NCBI GenBank assembly: GCA_905250115.1
Contig: CAJNOI010000161.1
Coordinates: forward strand, 73,969-137,968
DNA: 64,000 bases
Source: Adineta steineri
Lineage: Eukaryota > Rotifera > Eurotatoria > Adinetida > Adinetidae
Direction of reading: 5' to 3'
Position 1 is the stretch's first letter. Every line of letters starts with the position of its first letter. Of the stretch, positions 23,701 to 36,240 are shown piece by piece. The translations under genes and the position numbers were made by a program. Below the pieces are notes generated by a model. That model had not been told where the DNA came from. It saw only the letters and a list, made by a program, of their open reading frames with translations, and ran no database searches.

Positions 23701-26239
23701 TTGTAAATAATGGAAAAATGATATTATCTTCATTTATGTTATTTTAACCAATATCCTAGTCTTTTTTTCCTAGGGAAACCTATTAGATTCGTTATTCTAG
23801 GAAAATCAAATGAAAAATAATTTTGGAATCTCACAGCGGTAACTTCTTATAATCATATTATTTACCTTGGAATATAAATCACACATGCTATATATTCTAG
23901 ACATATAATAAATTGGTTTAGCAAGGTCAGAGAACTATATCACACGGGATATAGAGATAGTCAATGTCTAATCATGTGTCCCATGCAGCTGTCAAATCAC
24001 ACAATTATAAAAGCTAGTTAATATCTACTTCTATTATTATGATAAATGTATTTGTTAATAAATAAAACCTTTTCATATCTCATACGACATATCATTAACT
24101 TTTACAAATGTTGTAAACAGAAATATCCGTCTAATCTTAATTTCTAGTTAACATCTTAGAATATTTCGCATATATCTTAATTAATTGTTGATAAGATATG
24201 ATTATATTTTTCGGCAATATTTTAATTTCATTATATAAAAGTATATACTTTTTTTTAATCAGAAGTTAAAATTAAAATTTTATTAGCTTTGACAGAATGA
24301 ATCAAGTTTGTGTGACATATAATTTCTTTTAAAATATGTTTCCAACACAATCAATAATACGTTCACGCACACGTTCATAAAATATTTGATCGTTATCCGT
24401 TCAGTATACACAACATTAAACAACTTCACACGTAGATAAAATTGATTAGAAATAATCGTATTAACAGTTCGCGTTATACATGTGAGTACCGCTTCTATCA
24501 TCATCATCATCGTCATTTATTGAAATGCCATGCACACAATCACTCCTGACAATGTTACCGAGGTCATTTCATTGATACGAATACAATACAGGCAACATAT
24601 TGTCACTTTTAATAGCCAGTGCAAAGAAATATGTATATATAAGAGTGTATTCTTGAATAAACAGTTAACAATTCAAAGATCTAACATCAAGGTATTTTAT
24701 TTTTTTTTAATTTCAATTCAATTAGATTAGGAAGAACGGAAGTATATATTATCTTGGAGGGATAAGATTAAATTAGCTTGTGAGAAAAATCATCATCTTT
24801 CAATTCAATACAAGTAAATTTCATTAATCTATATTTGTTACTGTCTATTGTTCAAGGTGTACTTCCGTTTTTAACTTTTTCACTGTTGATTAACAATACG
24901 GAAAGCATCGGTATTGTCCACATGAGTAGTCTTGATGGTAACTGTCTCTCGAGGCATTGACGAAACAAAAGAGTCCTACTGACCTCCATCATTAATCAGA
25001 ACATTGTACATATATAGATTACCTAATACTGTTCTATACGTAACCTATTCAATATAGACTAGGTCAATTCTGTTCATTTACATGTTAGTAGGAAAAAAAA
25101 GAATCATTCGATTGCGTGAGTCAGTTCACTTGACTTGTTCATCGCCAAGGATAACGAAGAGTAAGTTGACCCATCACCATCTTCTCCAACAAATAGCTTG
25201 TAGAATAAATATGTAAACAGTAAAGGTATGTAAGCAGAGTGCGTATGAATAATATCATATTAAGGAATTTAACACTTTTATTGATCATCCATGAAGATAG
25301 AATCATTAAATATTCGTTTAACTTTTGAAAGGAAGAAAAAACAAAATTATACAATCTGTCAAGTTAATAAATGATCTCTTTTAAATGAAAGAACACATAC
25401 ACATGCCGCTGTTTCATTAAATGAAGAGTGATTGTTTAACAATCAAATGAGAAAATGTAGGCAAATCATTTGCGCATAATATATCTTAGAAATAGACAGA
25501 TAAAGATTCGATCTTTTTTGTCTTTGTTGATGCCTATAATTATATTCTGTTGAGTAAACTACTATTCAAAATCATATCAAATTAAAAATTTCTTTTCACA
25601 CGATTTATTGAGATGAAGAAAATTAGATCAAGATAAATATTTGAGCAGTTAAGTAAAAGAAAAGAATATTGAATAGATCTATCATTAGTAATGAGTCAGA
25701 GCTTTGAACTTCCTTTTTTCCATATTCTTATAAACAATCATCTAATCATAAAACTCTTTGAATATGATTCTTTCATATGTATAGTCTAGGAAAAGAATAA
25801 TAATTATCATAATATATAAATAGTATCAAGTAAGAATAGTTGAATATAGAACAATACATTGTAATATAAGCATGACAAAGATATTGTAGAATAGAATTGT
25901 GAAGATAGAAAACTTAACAAATCTTTCTATATATAGTAAAGTCTAGACAGTTTCTCTATAGTATCATTTCCGCTATATACAATCAATACGTGCATAGAAT
26001 CTATCATGCAAGATCATCATTAGTACAGATGTTCGTGATAGTAATCTTTATGGAATTTACGAACACTAAACTCTAGTCGATTATTGAGAGACTAGATATT
26101 TTTCATGTTAATATTCATTATCTATAATTCTTGAACCACAAGAGATTATTACACATTATTTACAAGGTCATTAATCGATTCTTAATAAATCGAATAAGAA
26201 AAATTTATTAAAAAACATTCTAATTTCTCCCCAGGTACT
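20737..26239. other. Long gene-poor region, 5.5 kb
   Basis: Upstream of the ephrin start. CT-rich tract at 20791-20823, TTC repeat at 23202-23222 and a 13-bp-arm hairpin at 21861-21891. Short open frames (for example 22487-22931) lack splice context or recognisable motifs. It probably carries control sequence for ephrin and for the gene at 26.5 kb, but I can identify no site. Confidence 0.45.
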
Positions 26240-26288
26240 ATGTCTATACAAGCAATAATAATCTTCTTCTTTTTCTCCCTATTTGCTG
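26240..26288 (+). other. Candidate alternative first exon (signal peptide)
   Basis: ATG-led segment encoding MSIQAIIIFFFFSLFA followed by a GT donor (GTGTAT). Joined to an acceptor at 26566 it stays in phase with the membrane protein below, replacing its first six residues and giving 243 residues with a cleavable signal peptide, hence a type I topology. The donor is weaker than the neighbouring GTATGT, which would be out of phase. Confidence 0.35.
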
Positions 26289-26546
26289 GTGTATGTCTGA
26301 TAGTAGATTAATTCAAGGAGAAATACTTTTATATTAAACTATTCTATCTCGTGTATTGCATCTCCAAGCACACTTATTGTGGCATGAAATAAAGAAGAAA
26401 AAGAGAAAAGAAAATTAACAAAAGAATGTTTCTTCTCTATATTGAGAAGAGAAATCATCCTTCTTTGAATGATGTTACATATGAAACAGGAAGAAAAGAA
26501 AATATAAGCTACTTTTCTCCTATTATAGATTGAATAGTATCAAATT

Positions 26547-27356
26547 ATGAATCAATCTTTATCAGATTTCGATCTTTCTCGAAAGTATGCAATATGTCGA
26601 CAACAATCACAATGTTATCTTCTTACTCCACCACCATCGTTACCCATATTTCCACAAGTAATACTCAATAATTTATCTTCTACATTCGAAAATCTTCCGA
26701 AACATACAGATTTATGTTTTATTCTTGGTATATTTATTGGTTTAATAACTACTTTTCTTCTTTTAGTTTTACTTATTTTCAAGTAACAAAGATTAAATCA
26801 AAGTTTTTCTTTCAAATAATTTTTCTATTGATAGATATGGATTTTATCAGAAATTACGACAAGATAATCATCAAATAAAAACTATAGATAATACTATACA
26901 ATCTACATCTTTTTCAAATGTAAGAATAAAATATTGTCTTAAAATGAATCTAAAAATCTTTGTCTGTTGTTTAAGATTCTTCCAGTACCATATTATTCTT
27001 TAACACCATTGACAATGATGACAAATCGATCTCCATCATTAACCTTAGCAAATAAATTGACTTTAGATAAACATCTAAACTCTGATAGTCAATCAATTTA
27101 TCATAATCTTTCAATAAATATCTATGACAAAATTCGATTATCAACAAACCATCAACATTGTTCTTGCTGTTCATGTGCTCTAGCATACTATCAACAGCAA
27201 CAACGGCAACATATTCCTACTTCAGAACAAGTATTACCATGTTACTATACATCTATATCATCACCATCAGAAATTATTTGTCAAAATACTTCATTAGAAA
27301 GATTACATTGTCAACAACAATGTTTTTGTCATAATTTTTTTGTACCAATTAAATAG
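26547..27356 (+). CDS. Small single-pass membrane protein, unknown function
   Basis: Three exons (26547-26782, 26835-26919, 26976-27356) joined in phase give 233 residues. One clear transmembrane helix lies at about 56-78 (CFILGIFIGLITTFLLLVLLIF), followed by a basic KYGFYQKLR stop-transfer segment. The C-terminal half is rich in Ser, Thr, Gln and Cys (HCSCCSCALAYY; QQQCFCHNFF at the end), which could be palmitoylated or bind metal if cytosolic. I recognise no family. The helix loosely resembles EVA-1/FAM176 proteins, but no lectin domain is encoded upstream. The start is uncertain: a signal-peptide exon at 26240-26288 may replace the first residues. Confidence 0.6.
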
Positions 27357-28346
27357 AAACAAATCATTACTACAATCTGTTGTGTATGTAATCAGACATT
27401 TATACTTATTCATTTACTATCACTATTCATGTAAGAAGAATAAAAAGGGTCAAAATCTGTTGCACAAGAAGAACATGCATTATATGATAAAAAATGATCA
27501 ATCATTATTTAAGAATAATGATTAGACTCAGCATTGCAGATACAAGAATGACATTAGTTATATGTTAAATAATGATCTGGTTCTTAATTCAACATGTCAA
27601 ATTATTTGAATTTCTCGTACGAAGATTATACATTACAATTAACAACACAATCATATGTTTACTTGAATATCATACAGTGTTAGATGATCAAAGACGAATC
27701 GTTAATCATTTTATCACACATGTTCATCTTTTTTAATGTTAGAAATGAATTGTCATTAGAGAATTTTCTTGAATAAGTTTTAATGATTACATAAGCAAAT
27801 GTTCTACTTCATGAATAATAAAAAAAGAATTACTTTATTACAGAATAGGATATCACAATAAATGTTATTCTTTAATAAAGGATCTTACAGGATAAAACAT
27901 TAGATTATTCAACTGTGAAGAATTTCGAAACATTTTTTACATTAGTAGAATTATCTAATTTACTGTATATATGGTTTTTATAGATGCAAGTCTTTGATTT
28001 GTAGTGGTATTTTTACTACAAAAGAGCAAAAAAACATCTATATGTAGCATGATTTTTTTGTACATTTTAAAAAAAGGCATTACGTACAAATTGAGATGTT
28101 GTAATGGATTTCCTCTTGAGAAAAGTGAACACTTAAAGTATTATACTAGTAAATTTAATTGAATAATGAATATTAATTTAGTAATGGGGATCAGTGACAA
28201 TTAAGATAGTACATCTATCTGAATACTAAATAAGCTCTCATATTTTAACAGAAGATTAATTATCAAGTGTTTAGTATTTCTTTTTCTCTTTTCTAATAAG
28301 AACATAACAAAATCTATTTTATATTTCAAAACAACATGATTGTATA
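27357..28346. other. Intergenic, 1.0 kb
   Basis: Between the 3' end of the plus-strand membrane protein and a TTAA-flanked element. The short frames seen here lack motifs and overlap on both strands. No gene is supported. Confidence 0.4.
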
Positions 28347-28350
28347 TTAA

Positions 28351-28502
28351 CCCTACGAGTCCGAAACCTTTTTTGCGTTTTAAGGTCATCCTATACTCAT
28401 CTCACATCCTGTTTTCGAAAGATACAAAACAATAAAATATCTTCATTGTATGAAAATTTGACGAAGACTGGGTCAGAAATGATCCACTTAGGACTTCTAG
28501 GG
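28351..28502. mobile_element. Short TTAA-flanked piggyBac-like MITE
   Basis: 152-bp element with TTAA on both sides (28347-28350 and 28503-28506). Terminal inverted repeats are CCCTACGAGTCC at left and GGACTTCTAGGG at right, 11 of 12 bases pairing; CCCTA next to TTAA is the piggyBac signature. It has no coding capacity. An internal GGGTCAGAAATGATCC is partly palindromic. Confidence 0.7.
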
Positions 28503-28886
28503 TTAAAAAAATGTATTAGTTTCAAATCACAGAACATTTCAACTAATCAAATAGTTATTTGATATGAAGTATAAAAGATTATATTACTCATTAAATTTCA
28601 GTTAAAAATCAGATATGATTCTGAAATCAAATAAGAGGAGAGTGATATATGTCGATTGCTTTTATTATCGGGTAGGAATAATTTTTATCGATATTAATTC
28701 TATATTTTCACTTAGTAGCGTATGTTTATATATATGACATCGTTGGTTCAGATCTAACAAAATAACAAATAGCTGTACTATGAATAATGAACGAAATATT
28801 TATTACATGACATAAAAATATCTTTTTTTTCCATTAAAAAATATTTAGTATTGTCAATGTATATATATATTTCATTATTGGATAAA

Positions 28887-31248
28887 TTATACAACAATTG
28901 TATTTGATATACTATGAAATTCAGATGATCCATGGTCATTGTTTATATGTGCTGAACGAATAGTACCATTTGCATTATTCATAGTAGTTTGTAAGTTTGA
29001 ATCATGATTAGGATTAAGTATACTTGTTAAATAAGGTGATCGAACAAATTTTAAAACATTATGAAAACGTGCTGGTGTTGTTGAATCATTTGTTGTTGAA
29101 TATTCATTAGATGAATTTTTTGAATCAAAATGTATAATATAATTACGTTTTAAATGTTTTGACGAACTTATTCCTGTCATGGGACGATGTCCAAACGCTG
29201 ATAATAATTCCGTATCATTTATTTCATTAGAATTATCATCATTTGAATGCAAATTTGTTGATGAATATTTAAGTGACTCTGATCGACGTGAACTTGTTAA
29301 TGTTTGATGATTATTTGAAACATTTGTTGTTTTTGCTCTAGTAGTAGGTGAAGTAAATTGTTGTCGAAGAGATAATGTATGAAGAGGTAAACGTTGTCGA
29401 TTACCTAATAGAGAAGTAGTTGAACTATTACTAAGTGATGTTTTAAGACCTCTATCATTTGTTTCTTGTTTATAATTTTGATCTGTATAACTTTGCATTA
29501 CTGATGGACGAATAGTACCTGCTCGACTACTCTCACGAGATCCATCCGGACCAGAATTGATTGGAATTTCTGCTGCTGGTTCAGGTATTTCAAGTAAAGG
29601 TTTTTCACGTTGTAAAACATATTTTTCATGTATTGGAGTTTCATTTATTATATCTGGTAAATGTGTTGTACGAGATGAATATCCACGTGGTGAAGCAGTC
29701 AGTTGTTGTTTTTTAATAGTAGTTTCTTGTCCGAATAATTGTTGACGTGACAATGGACGATAAGAAGGATTAGATAATTCAGAATGTTGAGTTGATACTG
29801 GTGATATATGATTATTACCAATAACAGCACTTGCTTTTCTTGCTGAACGATATCGATGACGATGCTGTCGAGTGTTATCTTCAAAATATTGTACTTTATG
29901 AAATTGAGAAAAAGAAACTCGAGGACGACGAGTTTCATTATTTTGTTCATGTTGTTGATGTGTTGTAGTAGAATCTTCTTCATTATTTGTTACAGTAGAC
30001 GTAGGTAGATTATCATGAAGATTATTTGTTGAACCATTGGAAGTTGTTGAATCTGTATTTGGTGATGGGTGAAGAGGTGCATGACGAGATAAAACAGTAC
30101 CTCTTCAAATAGGAAAGAAATATCTTTTATTTTACAAAATAAAATTCAAAATTTGTTTGTATGTTTAGTTCCTAAGAGTAATGTATTGAGGAGATTGAAA
30201 CTTGAAGGACATTCGAATTGTTTTTTATGTCAACAAATACCTTTTTTCGATTTGTAAAATGCAAGTTGCCTGATGAAAGAAATGTTGTTTGTAACATGTA
30301 TTTAAAAGAAAACGAAAATTTATTATGATTTGAGAGTTTGCTTTTGAAAAACAATTTCATGTCATTTTATTATTAATAGATTTTTTTCAAACACGACTGT
30401 TATTGTTACGATATTTTAACATCGTTCTGTATCAGAACAAACTATGTTTATAAAATATTATGCTTAGATATAGACAGTCGAATAACTCGAGAAACCCTAA
30501 AAGAATTATCGAGCAAAACCGTATATTGAATAAGTTTACTCATTTGGTGTATTTCGATGACATTATTCATCATAGAGATATTGAATCTTGACCTAGTTGT
30601 ATAACCAATTCTAATTTTATATAAGAAACTATATAAGTATATTAATATTTGATAGAATCTGGATAACTTAGAACACTATTAATCCTTCTATTCATAAATT
30701 GTATGTAGATGTTTTTGTAATCAACTTTGAAATTCTTTCTTTCGACTTATTCTTATCTAGTATTACAAAATAACGTAATTCAAGGACATTCATATTGACT
30801 TTTAATATAGTCAAATCTTATAAGTCCGTACAAAAAATAACGATATGAATATGATGATTTCATTAAAGTATATTCTAATTGTCTAACTGTAGTCACATCA
30901 ACGAAAAAATTTTTTTTTTACTTACTTGATTAATCCAGATAATGATTTCGCTTTTTTAATTTGTCTATCAATAAAAACTTTTTTTGATAAATCGATATTT
31001 TCTATTTTTTGATATTGTATATTATTATGTTGACTATCATTAGCCGTTGTTGTTGTTGTTGTTGTTGTAAACGTAGTAGTTGGTAAAGCTAACATAGGTG
31101 AAACGGCATTTGTTACATATTTTGTTCGATAATCAGATGTATATATTCCTTGTTGATGAATATCTGCTGATAAATTACCATTATTCATATGTAATCGACC
31201 AGCAGGAGATGGCATTATAGAATAAGAATGTTCTTTAGAAGATGCCAT
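28887..31248 (-). CDS. Ser/Thr/Asn-rich protein with PP1-type RVSF motif, unknown
   Basis: Two exons (30926-31248 and 28887-30102) separated by an 823-bp intron give 512 residues. Composition is dominated by Ser, Thr, Asn, Gln and Arg, so most of the chain is probably disordered. I see no catalytic domain, signal peptide or membrane helix. A compact conserved-looking core near residues 160-195 reads RRPRVSFSQFHKVQYFED and then a basic HRHRYRSARKAS. RVSF fits the RVxF docking motif for protein phosphatase 1, and RKAS fits a basophilic kinase site. Function is unknown; a regulatory or scaffold role is only a guess. Thr and Asn runs come from ACA/AAC repeats. Confidence 0.65.
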
Positions 31249-31676
31249 ATATGAAAAATAACATCGGAAAAGTATGAGTAAAATGTTTATGTTAAACGAT
31301 TTCTTTTTCTCTTCTTCTTCTTCTTCTTCTTTTTTTGTTTTTTAAAGAAGAAAATGAAAGTAAAAAGCAACAAACATTCGTTTTTTTATTGTTGTTGTTG
31401 ATAATAATGGAAAAAATACATCTTAGTACGTAAATTTATATTTATGTACTTTTAAAAATGAATTAAAATCAAAAATAAAATGATGAAGATAAAATTTATT
31501 GTAATACATTTTAAATTGATTTTTTTTCTTTCTGTCGTTGATATAAAGAAAATCGTATACATAAAATAATATTATTCTATTTATTAAAGATCAATTCCAT
31601 ATATACGTATATATTATATATATGTAATTATGAGCTTTCTGTTTTTTTATTCAAAAATCGTAAAAGAAAAATTTAG
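31249..31676. other. Intergenic, 430 bp
   Basis: Separates the start of the RVSF protein gene from the stop of the PDZ-LIM gene. Contains a TTC repeat near 31306-31330 and a TATATA-rich stretch near 31600-31625. No coding signal. Confidence 0.4.
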
Positions 31677-33808
31677 TTAATTATTAAAGATAGAAGCTGC
31701 TGGACGACCATGTTGACGACAATAAGGTTTATTATTCTTCACTACGAATGGTTGACCATCTAAACTAGTTTGACATGACTATAAATAAAAAGAAATTTAT
31801 ATAGTTTCTTTTTAATTATAATGAAACTGTAAACATACAGAACAATTAAAACATTCAACATGATATGTACCACCAAGTGCTTCAAGATATTTATCTCCTG
31901 GTTCAATAGGAAATTCACAAGAAGTACATTTTGCTTGAAACATTCGTCGATAATCTATATCAATTCGAACATATATATCATATTATGTTAACAAATAATA
32001 ACTAGAAATACCTTCAGTACAATAAGGTTGACCTTCTTCAACATGAAATGAACCTGTACCAATCGATTTTTTACATGCTGTGCATAGAAAACATTCCGGA
32101 TGCCATGTTTGTTCAAGTGCATGAACACATTCCTATTTATGAAATATTAATGAAATGCAATATAATTTCGTTTAATCGTTACTTTTAATATTTTTTGTGA
32201 ACATTTAGCACAATGTGGTGCAAGAAATTGTTCAAAATCTTGTTCACAATATAATTTTCCATTTTCTTCAATAAAACCACAATCGACAAGATCTCTTGAA
32301 CATTGTGAACATGTAAAATGATTTACACAAAAGCAATGACCAACTGCCGAAATAAATGGACCCCTAATCAATATTTTAATTAAAAAATAAATCAAATATT
32401 TATATGCAAATTTACCGTATTTTAATTCCACATGCATGACAAACAGCTACTTGATTTGCATTATCATTCTGATTTAATAAAGCACTACCTTTGCCACCTT
32501 TTTTAAGTATACGATTGCCTGATCCTGGTGTTCCTTGTACATTAACATTAAACGAAGGTTTATTTCCTCCTGAAGATAAAAAAAGATAGAATTAACATAA
32601 ATTTATTGTCTAAAGATTAACCAGCCGGTTTGGGAGGTGCAGCATACGGAGCTGAATATGGCTGTTGTTGTTGCTGTTGTTGTTGTTGTTGTTGTTGGTG
32701 TTGCGGTGGTGGTGGTGGTCCTCTTGGCGCATTATTATGAGGTGCTGGTTTGGGCATTGACTTAGCTGATGATGGTTTAAATTCATTGGCACTTAAATGT
32801 ATATGTTTAGACGAATTATCTATATATTTGTATTCACTTACGTTTTTGGTGGTTCTTCAACTTGATAATCAGAAGCTACATTTATACTTGATAAAAAAAA
32901 AACAAAAAAACAACTCTCAGATCATTGTTAAAGAAGTAAAGAAGCGCAAAAATAATCGTATGCATGATTTCTTTTTATTTACAATCAACATCTTCATTGA
33001 TTATAAGTGATGTAGAATTGTAAATAATATGAGAATATTTTTCTTTTAAATACCTTTTAAGTGTACGTGATATTGTGTCTGTTATATTATCAGCAGAATA
33101 AAGACCGATCGGAGTATTGTAAGATTGACTAGATATAGTTCGATTATTTGATATTGGCATAACAATCTAATAAAATAAAACAAACTCATAATATGAATTT
33201 TAAAATACTTCTTAAAAATTTCTCATCGTTTATATAATTAGATATTGTGTTAACTATTATAGTTAAACATTGCTGAAATAAGACATAAATTATGTCTTGT
33301 AGTTGTGTAAATACCTGCGGGCCTGGTAATGGCGATTGAGGCGGTGATTGATAAAGAGATTGGGGTAGAAAATTAGGTTGTATTGGTTGCTGAGCTGCGA
33401 AATCCAAACGACTATTATAATCAGCACTAGTAGGTGGAGCACCTCTATAATGTACAACATTGTTAAGAATTATTTTATTATTCATACTAACCGTTGTAAA
33501 ACAAATTCTAATACATTAGGATGTCGTTTAATCTGTTCTTGAGCGTCATTATGTTGAAGATGTTCAGTAGATACTGTACCAATTTTAAGAATATAATCAT
33601 CACCTTGAATTCCACAACGTTCAGCTAAACTATTTGGATTCACTTTTTGAATTTGCAAAGGACAGCCATAATCTCTTCCACCTAATAAATTCAAATTACA
33701 TATCAATTTTTTTTCTCGTAACAATAAATTACCATGCATTCGAAAGCCCCATGGTATACTGTTTGAATCACGTTGCATTTTAACTTGAAGATTTGTATAA
33801 GACGGCAT
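31677..33808 (-). CDS. Zasp: PDZ-ZM-LIM protein (ZASP/Enigma family)
   Basis: Z-disc/adhesion scaffold that binds alpha-actinin and anchors kinases in muscle and stress fibres. Eleven exons (33733-33808, 33492-33681, 33315-33444, 33054-33166, 32842-32886, 32622-32791, 32416-32569, 32183-32363, 32012-32132, 31839-31954, 31677-31778) give 465 residues. The PDZ domain is about residues 4-88, with [13 protein letters not shown] as the carboxylate-binding region. A ZM (Zasp) motif, [10 protein letters not shown], lies at 147-156. A Pro/Gln-rich linker with a poly-Gln run precedes three C-terminal LIM domains: 285-341 ([12 protein letters not shown]), 344-401 and 403-460, each with the zinc-binding Cys/His spacing. 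The 51-bp first intron (33682-33732) is a multiple of three and free of stops, so its retention would insert 17 residues into the PDZ ligand loop. Confidence 0.93.
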
Positions 33809-34379
33809 TGTTATTTTAATTAGTACTAAAGATCTTAATATATATCAACAATAGAAAAGTACATCAATAGTATGTAGGTCTCCTGTGATCTATACAGAGA
33901 TATAATATAATGTCTAGAACGACCCATCATCTGGATGTATATATCCTTACAAATTTGCAAAAAAAAATATTTAGATAGGAAAAACAAAATACAACGTCTA
34001 TGTATTTTTAGATATAAAGACACCTTTATCGTCTGACACATGCTTTACATAGTTCTACACACGTATTTATTTGATTGACATCCTATTATAAATAAAGATA
34101 GATACCTTTTATTAAAATTCTTGTTTCTGGTTTGAAGAAACCTAGATAGATGATTATTCGATCTTAGGATATATAACCTTTCTACAATATGATGGTTAGA
34201 AACGCTTGTTTTATAGAAGATTTTTTTCTAGTCTGTTACGTACTAAATCAGAGACATAACACGATGATTTTTTTTTCCTCTGCCGTTTTGGTTCTTGTTG
34301 TTGTTTTTCTTTTCCTACCACCAATAATAAATTCTATGGTATGCCAAATGTCTTTTTGCTGGTTAAATGATGGCGATAC
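33809..34379. other. Intergenic, 570 bp
   Basis: Promoter side of the PDZ-LIM gene. Several short open frames on the plus strand (34189-34449) are hydrophobic by composition and lie in AT/T-rich sequence. No gene is supported. Confidence 0.4.
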
Positions 34380-34667
34380 CTATGGCATGTCAAGGGAACA
34401 TAAACATGTATATCGCCATCGTCACATTTTCTTTCCTCTTCTTCTTTAATGGATGTTACTACGACAATATCTTATTTTTTACAATCGCAAAACCATACTC
34501 TGCCGATAATACCAAAAAAAGAATATGTATATATATATATTTATATATTTGTCGATATAAGTATGTCAGACATTACAACAACAAAAATTATAGAGAGTTT
34601 TCTCGAACATTGTGTTTTCATTCAGTTAAAACATTAGAAATAAAAACATAAATCTGACTCGTACGAT

Positions 34668-35975
34668 TTAATTATTTGATTCTTCATTTTTATTGTCACC
34701 TTGATTATAGATCTCTGCAAGAGTCATTGGTTCAGTTATACCTTCACTACCAAAACCTAATTTATCAGACAGAATCTTTGAACTTTCCACATCTAATTTG
34801 TTAAATTCATAATTAGCGATTAGTCGTCCTTTGCGTAAAAGTGCTGGATCGATTGTTGTTAAGTCACAATTAAATGTGGCAATGATTTGTTGATGCATTG
34901 CATCACCTAATAAACCATCAGATCTACAAATGACAAAAATCAACCTTAATCAATGTTGAAAACATAATCAAATAAACTTACAAATTAAGAAGATTAGCAA
35001 CTGCTTGAGATGGTGTTGATGATTCATTTCGATCTTTGATAATATTTTCTGCATCTTCAATGATAAGAACTGCATCTTGTTGTTCCATGAGAAAAGGAAG
35101 AAATGCAGGTGATGAAATTTCTTTTGCCATATCTGGTGGAACATATATCAATGTTTTATCTTGAATTTCTTGAATTAGATATCGAATATAATGTGTTTTT
35201 CCTATATAATAATAAATATTTCTAGAGGTAGTATTATAATAGTGTATTTACCTGAACCTGGAATGCCATGAAGAAGAACAATACCTTTAGATTCTTTTGT
35301 ATTTAAGTTTTTGATAATTTTGTCATGTGTTGAGACAAAGTTTGAACCATAATGAAGAGCAAGATCGGTGATCAATGGTTTTTTGATTTTAATGCCACTT
35401 AAATAATAACCACATTGATTTTTACAGACCATTTGTAAAGTGCTCGATTTTGACGAAAAAATAGTCATTTTAGAAAATTGACTTGCTAACTCTTGTACAA
35501 ATGTATCATGTTCAGGTAAATAATATATTTGCATGTCTGATACAAGCAAGAAATAATCCTTTGGATAATCACATAGAAGTTTATTTGGATTTTGTGTGTC
35601 AGCATTCAAAGATGAGTCCATAGAAATCATGATACCATTACCTAAATCACATACACGTAATCGAGCGTAATGTTTTTTGATTTTTCGATCATATGTTCGT
35701 ATAATACAATCTTTATTGATGTCATGATGTAATTCATCACGAAGATAATTGAGAATCGTTGTGGCATGAAACGAAAGAGCATCATCATCAGTAGTAGCCT
35801 CCAGCGTGGATGGATATGTACGATATTTACCAACAAAAATTCGTATTACTGGTATGACACTCTGATAATTTACTGGGCCTAGAGAAAGAAGAGCTTCTGT
35901 TGGTACATTGGGACATGTCCCTGCGCATGAACAATCGCCGTTTTCTTCAGTTTGTGTATCTATTTTATCGTGCAT
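34668..35975 (-). CDS. Bacterial-type AAA ATPase, copy A
   Basis: ATPase of the AAA class. Three exons (35252-35975, 34982-35201, 34668-34923) give 399 residues. The 230-residue N-terminal part has no family I recognise; it contains Cys-rich CSCAGTC and alternating hydrophobic strands. The ATPase core follows: Walker A GIPGSGKT (about 237-244, split by the first intron), Walker B AVLIIEDAE (285-293), NLLNLSDGLLGD, sensor region IIATFN, and the arginine-finger segment DPALLRKGR. The C-terminal EPMTLAEIYN is typical of a bacterial and phage group of stand-alone AAA ATPases. Bacterial origin followed by intron gain is therefore plausible but unproven. Intron positions are identical in copy B. 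The BCS1 branch is an alternative, but no mitochondrial BCS1 N-terminus or membrane helix is seen. Confidence 0.8.
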
Positions 35976-36010
35976 GTTAATGAACGATTTGTTACTACAA
36001 AATATTACAG

Positions 36011-36018
36011 TATTTATA
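36011..36018 (-). promoter_or_regulatory. TATA box of AAA ATPase copy A
   Basis: TATAAATA on the minus strand 36 bp before the start codon. Copy B has TATAAA at the matching place (43798-43803, 38 bp before its ATG), so the element was duplicated with the gene and kept. The implied 5' UTR is very short, about 10 nt. Confidence 0.5.
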
Positions 36019-36240
36019 GTGTAAAAATATTGTAGTTATTTGTCTGTTGTTATGAAAGAACAGAAAAGAAAAAAAACATTTGTTACACAATATATGAGTA
36101 ATATGGTGAATATATTTGACAAATGAGTCAATTCAAATATTTATAAATAAGAGATGTCCTTGATGTTTTAGAAACATGAATCAGTTTATTTTGTGACAAC
36201 ATAATGGTGAAAGATAATAGATGTTGATGATAATGACTTC

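Larger units (their letters stand above)
34380..36240. repeat. Duplicated block, copy A (AAA ATPase gene plus flanks)
   Basis: This stretch is repeated in direct orientation at about 42240-44000. Similarity covers the 3' flank (TATGGCAT.TCAAGGGAAC and following), the whole gene with both introns, and the 5' flank as far as ATAATGGTGAAAGATAATAG (36201 here, about 43960 in copy B). Copy A has about 85 extra bases in the 3' flank. The copies are separated by the ABCG gene and a TTAA-flanked element. Confidence 0.85.

Noticed and set aside
29557-29983. Frames on both strands within the RVSF protein exon
   Set aside because: Shadows of the 1.2-kb second exon of that gene.
32610-32792. His/Asn-rich minus-strand frame
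   Set aside because: Out-of-frame reading of the poly-Gln exon of the PDZ-LIM gene.
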